Positions 1 through 11,475 of a DNA stretch of 64,000 nucleotides are shown here, in pieces. The translations under genes and the position numbers were made by a program. The stretch is from Asterias amurensis (taxonomy: Eukaryota > Echinodermata > Asteroidea > Forcipulatida > Asteriidae), in assembly GCF_032118995.1 (NCBI RefSeq), contig NC_092663.1, forward strand, positions 248,001 through 312,000, written 5' to 3'. Within the stretch, counting starts at the first letter, position 1. Every line of letters begins with the position of its first letter. The notes beneath the pieces were generated by a model. It was not told the DNA's origin, ran no database searches, and worked only from the letters and a program-made list of their open reading frames with translations.

Positions 1-3000
1 TATAAACATGTGACAAAGGTATAACATAACAATTGTTGCACACTGTGATTTGGACTTTGCTTCGAGTGTCATTTTCCCTCTCTGATGTACAAAACGCCAT
101 GGAGCCTGTCACAGTATGCAACAATTATAAGCTGTAAAACCTTGAGTGTTGTCCTGAGTGGATTATTTTCTCCAGCCCTTTAAACTTAGTTTAGTCCAAT
201 ATATAACCAGGAACATTGAGTAATAAATCATGTCAAATAGGCCAATAATTTCTTCATTTATAGCAGATAATTATACTGTAGTTCCTAAAAATATGTGCAG
301 AAAGACTTTAGAGAACTTACCAACATGTTGGACATTGTATAGCTTGACAACGGAGCTGTCTCTGGCCAATGAGGCTAGTAACCCATAGCGGGATGGACTC
401 CAAGCTAGCTTAACGATAGGCCGTGGTTCAGTAATTGTTAATACGTATATATCAATAGTTAAGGAGTTGTGGGTACATGTACATGTTAAAGCATTATCAA
501 AGAATCACACATCTAACAGCACAAACAACAATAGACCAAGTTGAATAACAACTTTTTTGCTATGAAAGTCGCCATCTTGTAGGTCAAACCGTATGCGCGT
601 CTAAACGAATACATGAAGCACGCAGCACGCAGTCTAAGGTAGACTAAACACAGTCATCCTCAATACATCTCGCTATAGAACTCTTGCACGCACATCACAC
701 GCAGTGACTGTGCCAAGCTCACCGCTTTGGTGGTGAATTGGTTTATGTACACATCACTGAATAACGCACACAGTGACATTGCCCACCAATGTGGCACATC
801 CAAGATTATTCCGACGATAACGTCAGGTGAATTGGGTCAATACCTTGCTTTCAAACCTATCATATTAAAGGATATTGGTTTATCGAAGTGTCTCCTGTCC
901 CAGATATGAACCTGTGATTCATAATAGGATGCTAGACGATACTCTACTACTGGATCTGCTGTTAATCCATACACTGCCTTAGTTGCTGTCGCACTCTTAT
1001 AACTTGTTGTATCTAGAAACAAAATAGTACAACTCATCAGCACTAATGTTTGTAAGGCATGTCTCATGATCACAGGTTTTGCAACACAAATTCAATATCA
1101 CACAAAAATGTAATCAAAAAGTACATGTAAACCTTCAAATTATGACACTGGTATTAATCTACAACATTATTGTGTATTTGATTCATGAACAAGTGAATGA
1201 AATGTTACCTTTAAAAAAAATCTCCACCATAATAATTGTAACAAATTGAAAATCCTCATTTGATTTTCACTGCAATCAAAGGACAAAATATTTATCATTC
1301 AGCGCACTAATATAATAAAATCTTTTTGGGAGAAGCAAAACAATTAATTAAATTCTCTCAAAAGAAATGAAGATCTAAATCTTCTAAATAACTGTCCTGA
1401 ATGAAACTCTTCTTGTTTTTACTTCACTCTACTTTAGCAACTTATACTTTCGTTTTTTTCTGCTTAAAGGAATGTTACAGAATTGGTAAGAAACAAAAAT
1501 GGTGAGGACACAGATTTACATTAAACTTACACAGTCTAATGATGATGATAGTATTTGATGAGAAACAAATAATCTAATTTCGCGTTTGGAGTTTATCGCT
1601 CAGTGAGCGTTTTAGTCATTTTTGTTTTGTCATCGATGCAATGCAAAATTTGTAATCGTTTTTCACTATTCTCTCGTGACACAGATGGCTGATCGATCTC
1701 AAACTGCTACAGGTTTGTCAGTTGATGTATATAGTGGATTACATAAAGTGCTCACACTGCCAGCAAAACCAATTCAGTGATTTTCCTTTAAAGATACTCA
1801 ACATTTGGAAACAAAATTTAAGATGATAACGTTACTATTGATCTAACCTCTAATATCAAAGATACGAAGGTTCTTATTGCTCACACCAGCTACAATGCAT
1901 TGGGGTTGATGAGGTAGCCATGCCATGGAGTTCAATGCTTCTGCTTGGACTGTGTCAAAAAAAAAAAACATGGATTATTATAATAAGCAATCAAGAGTTC
2001 ACTGATGGATGTAAAAACCTACTCCAGAGTAGGACCTACTCAACTCAAGAGTAGGGTACCTACTCCAGAGTTTTGTTCCTTTACCAGAGTGGGTGCTAAT
2101 CCAGAGTCTGGCCTACTCCAGAGTGGAGCCTAATCCAGAAGGGATGCTACTCCAGAGTGGGCCCTGCTCTAGAGTGGGTGCTACTCCAGAGTGCGTGCCT
2201 ACTCCAGAGTGGGGCCTACTCCAGAGTGGGGCCTACTCCAGAGTGGGACCTACAATTAACTCCAGAGTGGGGCCTACTCCACAGTGGGGCCTACTCCACA
2301 GTGGGTGCTACTCCGGAGTGGAGCCTACTTCGGAGTGGGTGCCTACTCCAGAGTGGGGCCTACTCCAGAGTGGGGCCTACTCCAGAGTGGGGCCTACTCC
2401 AGAGTGGGTGCTACTCCAGAGTGGGTGCCTACTCCAGAGTGGGGCCTACTCCAGAGTGGGGCCTACTCCAGAGTGGGGCCTACTCCAGAGTGGAGCCTAC
2501 TCCAGAGTGGAGCCTACTCCAGAGTGGGTGCCTACTCCAGAGTGGGGCCTACTCCAGAGTGGGGCCTACTCCACAGTGGGGCCTACTCCAGAGTGGGGCC
2601 TACTCCACAGTGGGGCCTACTCCACAGTGGGTGCTACTCCAGAGTGGGTGCCTACTCCAGAGTGGGGCCTACTCCAGAGTGGGGCCTACTCCAGAGTGGG
2701 GCCTACTCCAGAGTGGGGCCTACTCCAGAGTGGGGCCTACTCCACAGTGGGGCCTACTCCACAGTGGGTGCTACTCCAGAGTGGGTGCCTACTCCAGAGT
2801 GGGGCCTACTCCAGAGTGGGGCCTACTCCAGAGTGGGGCCTACTCCAGAGTGGGGCCTACTCCAGAGTGGGGCCTACTCCAGAGTGGAGCCTACAATTAA
2901 CTCCAGTGTGGGGCCTACTCCACAGTGGGGCCTACTCCACAGTGGGGCCTACTCCAGAGTGGGGCCTACTCCAGAGTGGGGCCTACTCCAGAGTGGGGCC

Positions 3001-6000
3001 TACTCCAGAGTGGGGCCTACTCCAGAGTGGGGCCTACTCCACAGTGGGGCCTACTCCAGAGTGGGGCCTACTCCAGAGTGGGGCCTACTCCACAGTGGGT
3101 GCTACTCCACAGTGGGGCCTACTCCAGAGTGGGTGCTACTCCACAGTGGGGCCTACTCCAGAGTGGGTGCTACTCCACAGTGGGGCCTACTCCAGAGTGG
3201 GGCCTACTCCACAGTGGGGCCTACTCCACAGTGGGTGCTACTCCACAGTGGGGCCTACTCCAGAGTGGGTGCTACTCCACAGTGGGGCCTACTCCACAGT
3301 GGGGCCTACTCCACAGTGGGGCCTACTCCACAGTGGGTGCTACTCCACAGTGGGGCCTACTCCAGAGTGGGTGCCTACTCCAGAGTGGAGCCTACAATTA
3401 ACTCCAGTGTGGGGCCTACTCCACAGTGGGGCCTACTCCAGAGTACGTGAATGGGCAGTCGCTTAAGCGATCATGCTGAATATAAAATTTGTGCAGCCAT
3501 GTGGTATCGTAGTCACGCAACACATCAATCATGTATGCACACAGGGTGGCTTCTAAACGTAGAGCAAGTTAGTGCTCTAGTCAATATATATAGATTAGCT
3601 CTTTTAGAGTACAGGCCTAGTTCACATTACATGATGTAGAGCTACTTACCCATCTCACTAACAGGCCGGAAGGCAGATTGAGGGGTACTATTCGATACAA
3701 AACGAGACTTCTCTGAAGATGTTGTCAAGCCAGTTCCAGCTATTATGCAGTTCAACAAAATAAATAATAGAAAAAGAAATATCAAACGCTTCAACCCTTC
3801 AAGTGATTTAAAAACAAAAACAGTCAGGCATTATTTTGAAATAGCAAGTATAGCCTTCAGGTTGAAAAAAACTAATGAAACCACATTCTTTCTTTTTTCA
3901 AAAGCTGTCATATGAGTTCCATTGTACAGGTCTTGCATGGTGTCATGTCTACCTACAGAGTTTGTACATGTATTTGTCACACTGGTTTTGCATTTAAATA
4001 TCATACACAAAACAGCTGAATAATAGCAACGGGAGACTTTCGGGACGCTTGGAGGCAGCAGACTTACCGAGTAAAATCCATTGTTGTCGATAACGTGCGC
4101 ATGCTCAGATCTACATGTATATAGGCAATAGACTTTTACCTGGTAAGTCTGCTGCCACCTAGCGTTCCAAAGTCTCCTATTGATTTGACTTACTTGTTTG
4201 TACACTAACATCATAGACAGCCATGCAATAGTCAGTTCTGTATCTATCAAAACCAGCAGCTAACTGAAGAGAAACAGAAATACTGATATTTATAATAGGT
4301 CGAATAGGTTTCCTGGTGCAGTGTTTCTTGGGTGACACAGCAGACACACACCACGGTGTTTTGTACATCCGAGGGAAAAAATGGCACCTGGAGCAAAGCC
4401 AAGAGTGCCATTTGCCCCTGGAGTTGTACAAAACTAGTGGACCCCTAAAACAGCATGCAACAAATGTTTTGCAGGAGGGGCAACAGGGAAACAAACATTA
4501 TAAAGTAAAATAAATTATGTCTCTTTATTAATTGATTGTTGAAAATTTCATTTTGCTGAACAAATTCAATCGCTTTTAAACAGGCAATTCCCCATTTGAA
4601 TTTGAATAATTTGGGTTGAAGATCTGTATTCTGATCTCGTCTTTGGTACAGGAAAGAAAACTCCTCTTTGGATGTGTTTTTGTTGTCATCTTTAACATTA
4701 TTACAAGGAAACTGGCACAGTTAAAATAAGAGAGGAAGAACAACCGAACAAACTTTAACAACAATAGCTGTCATTAACACAAATATTGCTTTACACTATG
4801 AAAATATTTGTAAGCAGTAAAGCAAACATTGTATCCCACCAGGATCAGTTTGGTTTAAAGGTAAATAGGTAATGTCAGCAAGTTAAACCATTCAATGATT
4901 AGTTCTCAAACACAACAACAAGACTCTTAAACTGTTTTCATTTGCAAAGTTATTTATACGTCAGTAGACAAACGCTGCATCATGAATGTGCTAAAGCCAA
5001 TATTTTGTAATATTCTTCACGATCACAAATGAAACACTATGTGAATTTAACATATTTATTGTGCCATGAAGGTTACCACTCACCCATTTCGGTTCCACAG
5101 TGTTCCAGGCCAGACTAGTACACATCTTGTTGTGCTTAACTGGGAATTCAGTCCCTACTAAGCCCATCTGAGAGGAGGTACATGTAGGGTCTACCAAAAA
5201 GGCAGTCAAGATGACCTTACCGCTTGATAAGCCAACCGCTATTATGTCATCAGACGACTGCTTAGGACACCAGCAAAAACACTGACAAAAACAAAGACAA
5301 ATATCATAAATCTTTCTTATTTTTTGAGTTTTTACATGAAAATAGAAAACAAGACTGAGATGACTGAGTACTACCGTTCTGATTAGTAATATTACATGGT
5401 TCATGCAGAGCCTACAGGTAGAAAGATTCACAAGTTTCTTGCTTCAGGATACATGTATCATGACTTTTCACAATACAAACAAATCTTGGTGTTGGACACA
5501 GAAATGATCCTGGTAGTGTGGACTGACCTTTTCACACTACAACTTTTCAATATGGTGTCAATCTGGATAGAGTGCTTTAATTGTGTTGAGACCAACCCTG
5601 CTCGGGAGGTGGGTTGAGATATCATGATCCGGGTTAATTTTCGGAAATGAGCCTTGTAAAAAAATCGCTGCAAAGCATCACTATGCGTTACACGCACCAA
5701 GATGCATCATGATTCACTATGTTGCGTTACGACGCGTCCCACTTTGATCCGTGTAAGACCTTTCAGTGTGAAACTTGTGCACATTACACGGATCAAAAGT
5801 TAGACGTGTAACACAGAAACTAGCACAAAAATGAAGCAGTTTGTAATTGTAACCGTGTTGATTTACAGAGTCAACATGGACCCTATCTGGATAAGTTTTG
5901 ACACGGATCAAAAGTCGATTGTGTGAAAAGGCCTTCAGATTCTAACCCAATATAGAATAATAATAATTTTAAGTTTTTATATAACACTTTTTCACCCCCA

Positions 6001-8701
6001 AAGGATGTCCCAAAGCGCTTCAAATTATTACCCCTGGTCACTGGGCCTTAAATCAATCCTTTAACTATCTCAGCAGACTAGGGAGTATAGAGCCTTGTGC
6101 AACAAATCTGCCCTACTTGGCTAAATCAATCACAAGAACAATATCTGCCCTCACAGGGAATTTGGGTCATCTCGTACCCAAGTCAACTCGTACCCAAGTC
6201 AAAGTCAACTCGTACCCAAGTCAACTCGTACCCAAGTCATCTCGTACCCAAGTCAACTCGTACCCAAGTCAACTCGTACCCGAGTCAACTCGTACCCAAG
6301 TCAACTCGTACCCAAATAAATTTTTACAAAATTTTGGAGTTTCAACTCGTACAGATAAATATTGTGGTTTATTTGATTTTTGTTATGTAAATCATATATT
6401 TTTTATTCATTGTTGTAATGATTTCTTTTTTCATGTTGCAGATACATGTAAAAGATAATCAGAACATACGCAGATGAAGGAATTGAATGAATTTTTATCA
6501 TGAAATTTTCTAATGAGAACCCTTTAACAAGAAAAACACGAAACGTTTGCGTACTATACATTGTATGTTTTTATATTGAATGAGTTTGTTTTGAAGCAAA
6601 AAAGAGAAGAACTTGAACCTTAAAAAAAATTAACCCTTTTTATGTCTCATATGTCTTTATAAGCACCAAACACCGAAAAAAAGAAAAAAGAAAAAAAAGG
6701 CAGAAGAGAGATGAACATCTAGCATTATTTAAAATGAAATTCGTGAGAAGGTATTGTTTTTAATAAAAGTGAGTAGAACATCAATTTTATTTCCCGTCGC
6801 TTATAAAATCACGTCGCACGGATTCTCCGTATCGGCATACAACTTACGTTATACGGTACGAGTTGACTTGGGTACGAGTTGACCTGGGTACGAGTTGACT
6901 TGGGTACGAGTTGACTTGGGTACGAGTTGACTTGGGTATAATAATTTGGGTACGAGTTGACTTGGGTTCGAGTTGACTTGGGTACGAGTTGACCTGTTTC
7001 GCTCACAGGTACCCATTTACCCCTGGAAGGAGAGAAGCAGTTACAGTTAAGTGTCTTGCTCAGGGACACAAGTGTCACGACCGGGATTCAAACCCACACT
7101 CTGCTGAACAGAATCAGCAGAGCTTGAATTCGGTGCTATTATCCGCTCGGCCATGTACACACCATACCCTGACGCTTTTGCCACCAGAGTTGAGTCATAC
7201 ACAAAGATTGCTGGCCAAACTTGTGAGTTTACCATTGAAGTTGCTTTCTCCTGGGTATGAGCAGAGTGTACTGTTTAAAGCGTTGAGACCACAACAGCTC
7301 TTTTCAGAGCCATAACACTCCTCCCAAACCTGCAAGTTCACTAGTTAAAGTTACTTGTTATTCAAAATGACGATTGAGTTGTTACTACTCACTCTGATTA
7401 GCTGTAGATCACTCTTAGTGCTGACATACAAGTCTGTCTTACTTGCTTGTAATCTAGCATACATATTACTATCCTGACTGATCAGCTGTATCTGAGACTG
7501 GCTGGATGATAGTAAATCAGATTCCACCATATAAAGGTTCATATCATAACGATCCGTATTCAAGGCTACAAACACATCAGGGTCAGTAGGGGACCACTGT
7601 AGGTCCCACTTAGCACCTGTAGTAGGAAGGAATGAATTAACATTTAAAAACTTTAGTAGCCATTCATAAATACCTAGATAAATAGATAGTTTCGCTATTC
7701 CTATTGGTGGAGAGCGCGTCACGTGGGTGTGTATAAACCTTTGTTTATGACCGGTAAACCTTTGTTAATTCATGGGCGTGACACACGACCTTGCACCTGT
7801 TCTTTTAAGACAGTTTCTTCATTCCTATTGGTCGAGAGCAACAGCTGAAACAGTTGTGTCACATCACGCGATACGCGCGACGCGCACAGCATTCCCTTAT
7901 AAGGAGTTGTTTACCCGAGGGCGGCGGAGGGATTTACCATTTCATAGCTGGAGGGGTGTTGTGTTGAAAGAAATCACTTAACAATTATAATGTTTGCATT
8001 TATTTTAGTTTTTTACCAAAGAGTGATGATGTTGTTGACTGAAAAGGTATTTATGAATGGGAATCAAAGTGTGTTGAATCGGTTTGATAATTTACCTCGA
8101 CTTCGTCTGAGTAAAATTTTCAAGAACCAGGCCTCGTTGGGATTAAACCAGTAGTTGAAAACCTCTTCACCACACATTGATTCCCATATTAATAAAGAAT
8201 GCTACACACGGGTCAATCTGTATCTTTCAAAATTTCATATTTTACTTCCTCGTCAATGGAGATCCTAAAATATTCTAGAAGTGGCACAATTCAATAGGGG
8301 ACTTTCGGACACCTGGTGGCGGCAGATTTACCAGGTAAAATCCATTGTTCTCGTTAGCGCATGGTCAGAACTACGTATCCGTTCAAGTTAGCCAAGTTTT
8401 GGATTTTTTTTTGCAAAGTATAGGTCCTAAGTCCAGGTATGTGTCCCTTGAGGGCGCTAGCATGTTTTTCCGACAAGCATAAACCCCTCTCATTCAACGA
8501 GAGAGACCCCGTGTTTTATACACTGACAGGGTTCTCCAAAACATTCTCAAAATACCAAATGCACCCGGACAAAAAATGCCGCGCCAGGACAAAATCGTTG
8601 TCCCGAGACAAAACATTTCAAAAAACACATAGGCCCCTATAAAACAAACACAAACAATTTAATTCAGAAGCCTTATCCTTCAACATACCTGAGGAAGTCA
8701 T
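1..8701 (-). CDS. MIOS: MIOS (GATOR2 complex WD40 subunit), 5' part, runs off the left edge
   Basis: WD40 scaffold of GATOR2, which relays amino-acid sufficiency to mTORC1 at the lysosome. Coding exons on the minus strand: 8701-8689, 7616-7393, 5281-5084, 4263-4194, 3739-3650, 1949-1848, 1012-876, 444-321; the rest lies left of the window. All phases join, giving about 319 codons. The 13-nt first exon encodes MTSSG and ends in CAG/GTATGT, matching the short N-terminus before the first blade. Blade signatures seen: [108 protein letters not shown]. These follow vertebrate MIOS blade by blade. The C-terminal zinc-finger half is not in the window. One junction (876/444) is AT-AC rather than GT-AG. 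Introns carry SINE, fold-back, MITE and minisatellite DNA. Identity is confident; the start exon rests on phase and motif only. Confidence 0.9.
445..875 (-). other. Predicted U12-type AT-AC intron in MIOS
   Basis: Read on the minus strand, the exon ends ...FDKP and the next bases are ATATCCTTT, the canonical minor-spliceosome 5' site. TCCTTAAC, the U12 branch consensus, lies at 465-458, and the intron ends AC at 446-445, about 14 nt beyond the branch A. The downstream exon then reads VLTITEPRP, so [13 protein letters not shown] continues the MIOS blade without gap and in phase 0. No AG acceptor exists nearby: the first upstream AG (near 514) is followed by an in-frame TGA. Confidence 0.85.
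2019..3445 (+). repeat. 17-bp minisatellite array in a MIOS intron
   Basis: About 84 tandem copies of a 17-bp unit close to cctactccagagtgggg, with interspersed variants (cacagt for cagagt; tgctactcc; an 18-bp form). The core actccagagt is a near-palindrome. Copies at the left edge (2019-2095) are most diverged, so the array probably grew from the right. The plus strand has no stop in any frame over long stretches, producing overlapping open frames with a 17-residue period. It lies wholly in the MIOS intron 1950-3649. Confidence 0.95.
4030..4180. mobile_element. Palindromic MITE in MIOS intron, next to a splice donor
   Basis: Arms of about 45 bp: the left reads gggagactttcgggacgctt and onward to a gtaaaa near 4076, the right is its imperfect reverse complement ending near 4177. 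The right end lies 12-16 bp from the GTAAGT donor of the MIOS exon 4263-4194. A one-armed relative lies at 8297-8345. Confidence 0.75.
5955..7165 (-). mobile_element. tRNA-derived SINE, split by a fold-back element
   Basis: On the minus strand the head near 7160 has an A-box-like TGGCCGAGCGG and a B-box-like GGTTTGAATCCC (near 7085-7096), followed by a body that continues beyond the insertion at 6158-7001 to a tail near 5955. A second copy at 38213-38515 reads through the same point uninterrupted, which shows what the SINE looked like before the insertion. Confidence 0.75.
6158..7001. mobile_element. Fold-back transposon with arms made of a 16-bp tandem repeat
   Basis: The left arm (about 6167-6316) is roughly nine copies of gtcaactcgtacccaa; the right arm (about 6856-6993) is eight to nine copies of the reverse complement. 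The roughly 540-bp AT-rich centre codes for nothing. The 8-bp duplication ctcacagg lies at 6150-6157 and 7002-7009, and removing one copy plus the element restores the SINE. An 8-bp duplication fits hAT-like or FB-type integration. Confidence 0.85.
7650..8200 (-). repeat. Interspersed repeat related to the element at 56714-57501
   Basis: The segment contains ctattcctattggtggagag and, further right, gaatgggaatcaaagtgtg, ttgaatcggttt and an aggcctcgttgggattaaac-like stretch. The same blocks occur in reverse complement near 57060-57420. It lies in MIOS intron 1. No clean ends were defined. Confidence 0.55.
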
Positions 8702-8980
8702 AATAATGATGGTTGGTATTACATCTGGTTCAGAAGAAATGAAGCAATGACTCAACAGTTACCACGTCTGTAAATGCAGAAAATAAATCCTGTCCAAGTT
8801 AATTGTATCATGGAGGTTCTTCCTCCATGATTGTATACAGTAAAACAACAACATGCTAAGTGGATGACGGCCGGACGGGAGGAGGGTTACGCTATGGGCA
8901 TACGTTATTATCGCAACTAGTATTGTAGCGTCATACGTTATCGACCCTCATATGTTTTCGGTCCCCAACTTTGATTCCTG

Positions 8981-9114
8981 TTGGAAAAGTTTCCGTATGG
9001 CACCACCACTTTTTCATTCGATATGAAATAATATAGTATCTAATTTACCTCAATGAGATATCCCTTTTTGTAAAAATGAGTGAAAAAGTGGTGGCGCCAT
9101 ACGGAAAGTTATCC
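8981..9114. mobile_element. Short palindromic MITE with purine-rich arms
   Basis: The left arm begins ttggaaaagtttccgtatgg and continues through caccaccactttttca; the right arm is its inverted copy (tgaaaaagtggtggcgccat then acggaaagttatcc). About 60 bp lie between. A weakly related aaaagcggtgg stretch occurs near 50370. Confidence 0.65.
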
Positions 9115-10198
9115 TTCCTGTTTACCGCGAGATTGTGCAAGCTACACCGGTGACAGAAGCTATGCAGTTTACTCACAGTCTGTATTTTCATCAGGCTTTA
9201 AAATCATGCTGAGAAAAAAGTTTCCTGTTGTTGGTTATGCTCAAAAATTTATAAAACGATTCATTTTTGGTACTAATCACTAATCATTCAAATGAGTCAA
9301 AAACATCATCCAACCTCGAAAGTTCAAAACAAAATTACTATCTGCTAGATTGAGTTTCATTCTGCTTTAGTCACTAGATGGATCACGTGAGGTGGTTACT
9401 ATTTGGGATTCTATGGTGTGCAAATGTGGGGAAAATATTAAAATATTTTGAGTGAAAATGACAACAATTTTTAAATTGTATTTGGCAATGTCGTACATGC
9501 ATAAGCAATGTTAATGGCTAACTGAGATCCGCTAACTGTCTCTCGCAACGTAAAACCAAAACTTTAAAAATTTCAACACACCATGAAGTGTAAGTGTTAT
9601 TGTTAAAAAATTGGATAGATGATTTGAAAAAAAATATTTAGTTTTTGATAGTGAACAATTTTCCTGTTATCCTACTGAAAACACATATGACACATGGAGG
9701 TAGAATTAGTACGACACCAGGATAGCATGATTGATTGAATTGAATACACAAATAAAACAATAACATCATGATCCATGTAGCCCAACAATAAACTGTAGGC
9801 TAGCTGTACTGCTTTATTTCTACTATTAAATAATAGTAAATATGTAGGGGTTCCACTAAGTTGTTACCTTTAATATTGTATCACGGAAGGCAGGAACCAC
9901 CATCCACTGGAAAAGAGACTGGTGTACTGTGACCAGACTGAACTTCAGTCTGAAGTGAGCACCAAATTTGGTGATAGCAAAAACATTTGGTGCTGTGTGT
10001 TATGTGTTCCTTCAACTGCCACTTTATTGTAGCCTTTGATCGAGTAGCTCGCGGCTTCCTCGATGGAGCTTTACGTGTTGACTATATCTATCATCAACAG
10101 ACATGACCGCTGCCAAACCTGAACAAAGACTAATTTCATGTTTATTGGCAAAGGAAGCATAGAGGGCGCTAACGCTTTATTATGCAAATCAGCTTATA
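9115..10198. other. Intergenic DNA upstream of MIOS, no gene seen
   Basis: AT-rich sequence with only short unsupported open frames and a few small palindromes (for example near 9938-9975). No conserved protein motif or RNA gene was recognised. Confidence 0.5.
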
Positions 10199-10330
10199 AG
10201 GCCGTGTCCGAAACGACGACTTCGGCTACAGCTACGTCTAGATCAGCGCGTCTACCAGTGTTGAAGAATAGGCAGACGCGCGCGATCTAGCCGTAGCTGT
10301 AGCCGAAGTCGCCGTTTCGGACACGGCCTA
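10199..10330. mobile_element. GC-rich near-perfect palindromic MITE
   Basis: Two arms of about 58 bp, beginning aggccgtgtccgaaacg and ending in its inverse, with about five mismatches and a short spacer of roughly 15 bp. It would fold into a long hairpin. Flanks are AT-rich (ttata / aaaca). Confidence 0.8.
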
Positions 10331-10522
10331 AACAATGGGTGCGTGATGGAGCCTTTTCGAAACCACGGCTTCGGCTTCAGGCTCCGTTCTCTCGTGTGAA
10401 GCCCTGAACGCCAACACAAAGCACGCGTAATAATGTCAAAACACGGCTAGCCTGAACCGAATCCAAAGTCGTAACTGACGAGTGACATAATTTTCTCACA
10501 AAGCATGAATGATAACATTGGC

Positions 10523-11475
10523 ACTGCCAAAGGAGGCTTTGGTCGTGGCCGTTTGAATCGTTGATGAACAGATCGAGGTCATGAAACCAAAATCTGCCCA
10601 TATAAGGTATTAATAATGAACCACGAGGGGTAGTGACTGACTGGGTACAAACACTCTTATATTGTGGGATTGACTCGGCAAAAAAATATGTAAATGGAAT
10701 TTAAGTTTGTATTTCTTAAAGGCGTAGACACTATTGGTAATTACTCAAAATAATTATTAGCATTAAACCTCACTTGGTAAAGAGTAATGGGAAGAGGTTG
10801 GCAGCATAAAACATTGTGAGAAACGGCTCCCTCTGAAGTGGAGTAGTTTTCGAGATAGAAGTAATTTTCCACGAATTTGATTTCGAGACCTCAACGAAAT
10901 CAACCATCTAAACGCACACAACTTCGTTTGACTAGGGTGTTTTCTTCTTTCATTTTTATCTCGCAACTTTGATGACCGAATGAGCTCAAATTTTCACAGG
11001 TTAGTTATTTTATGCATATGTTGAGATACACCAACTGTGAAGGCTAGTCTTTGACAATTACCAATAGTGTCCACTGCCTTTAAAAGACAGAATCTCTCGT
11101 GTACACACGCGTAGCAGGAGGTTCTTGCCGTGGTTCCCTCCCCCGTAACTCTGCCCCACCCCCTCCCCACCATACAATGAATTGTGCACTTTTTTAAATA
11201 GCGCCCTCTCTTGAATCAACCCCTTACCTTTCAGCCAATGATAATTCCCCAATAATAATAAGGGTGGGCAGAGACAAGCGGTATTTTGAGTGTTGCCGCG
11301 ATAATGGGGACAGAATCTCGTGCCACACCGGGCTACGTACTTTTCATCACAGGGAAAGTTTTGGTCGGCTATGTTGTTTATTTTTTTATCTCAGGGGTTT
11401 GTATTACACAAATTAAACAGTGAGAATAGGGTGGGTGTATCTTGGTCAAAGTGACACCCTCTGTACTTCCAGGCT
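10523..11475. repeat. Left copy of ~590-bp direct repeat flanking the large satellite
   Basis: Starting at ctgccaaaggagg and ending at ctgtacttccaggctg, this segment is closely similar to 21694-22288 in the same orientation, apart from the 360-bp MITE at 10720-11079. The two copies bracket the 9.5 kb array. They could be ends of one long element or relics of a duplication. Confidence 0.85.
10720..11079. mobile_element. TTAA-target MITE, full copy, with empty site in the paralogous repeat
   Basis: Ends are aggcgtagacactattgg and its inverse ccaatagtgtccactgcct. TTAA lies at 10716-10719 and 11080-11083. The right-hand direct repeat reads tttcttaaaacacagaatc at the same point with a single TTAA and no insert, so the duplication is seen directly. 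TTAA duplication is the piggyBac hallmark. Confidence 0.9.

Noticed and set aside
445..514. A GT-AG alternative for the MIOS AT-AC intron using the AG near 514
   Set aside because: That acceptor leads into an in-frame TGA before the conserved blade, so it cannot encode MIOS.
2093..3466. Long plus-strand open frames (up to 457 codons) rich in [16 protein letters not shown]
   Set aside because: Pure translation of the 17-bp tandem repeat, open in all frames, lying in a MIOS intron; no gene support.
4316..4513. Short plus-strand frame beside a MIOS exon
   Set aside because: Lies in a MIOS intron on the opposite strand, lacks any family motif.
7085..7160. Possible true tRNA gene (A and B boxes on the minus strand)
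   Set aside because: Arms do not fold into a complete cloverleaf and the sequence continues into a SINE body shared with 38213-38515.
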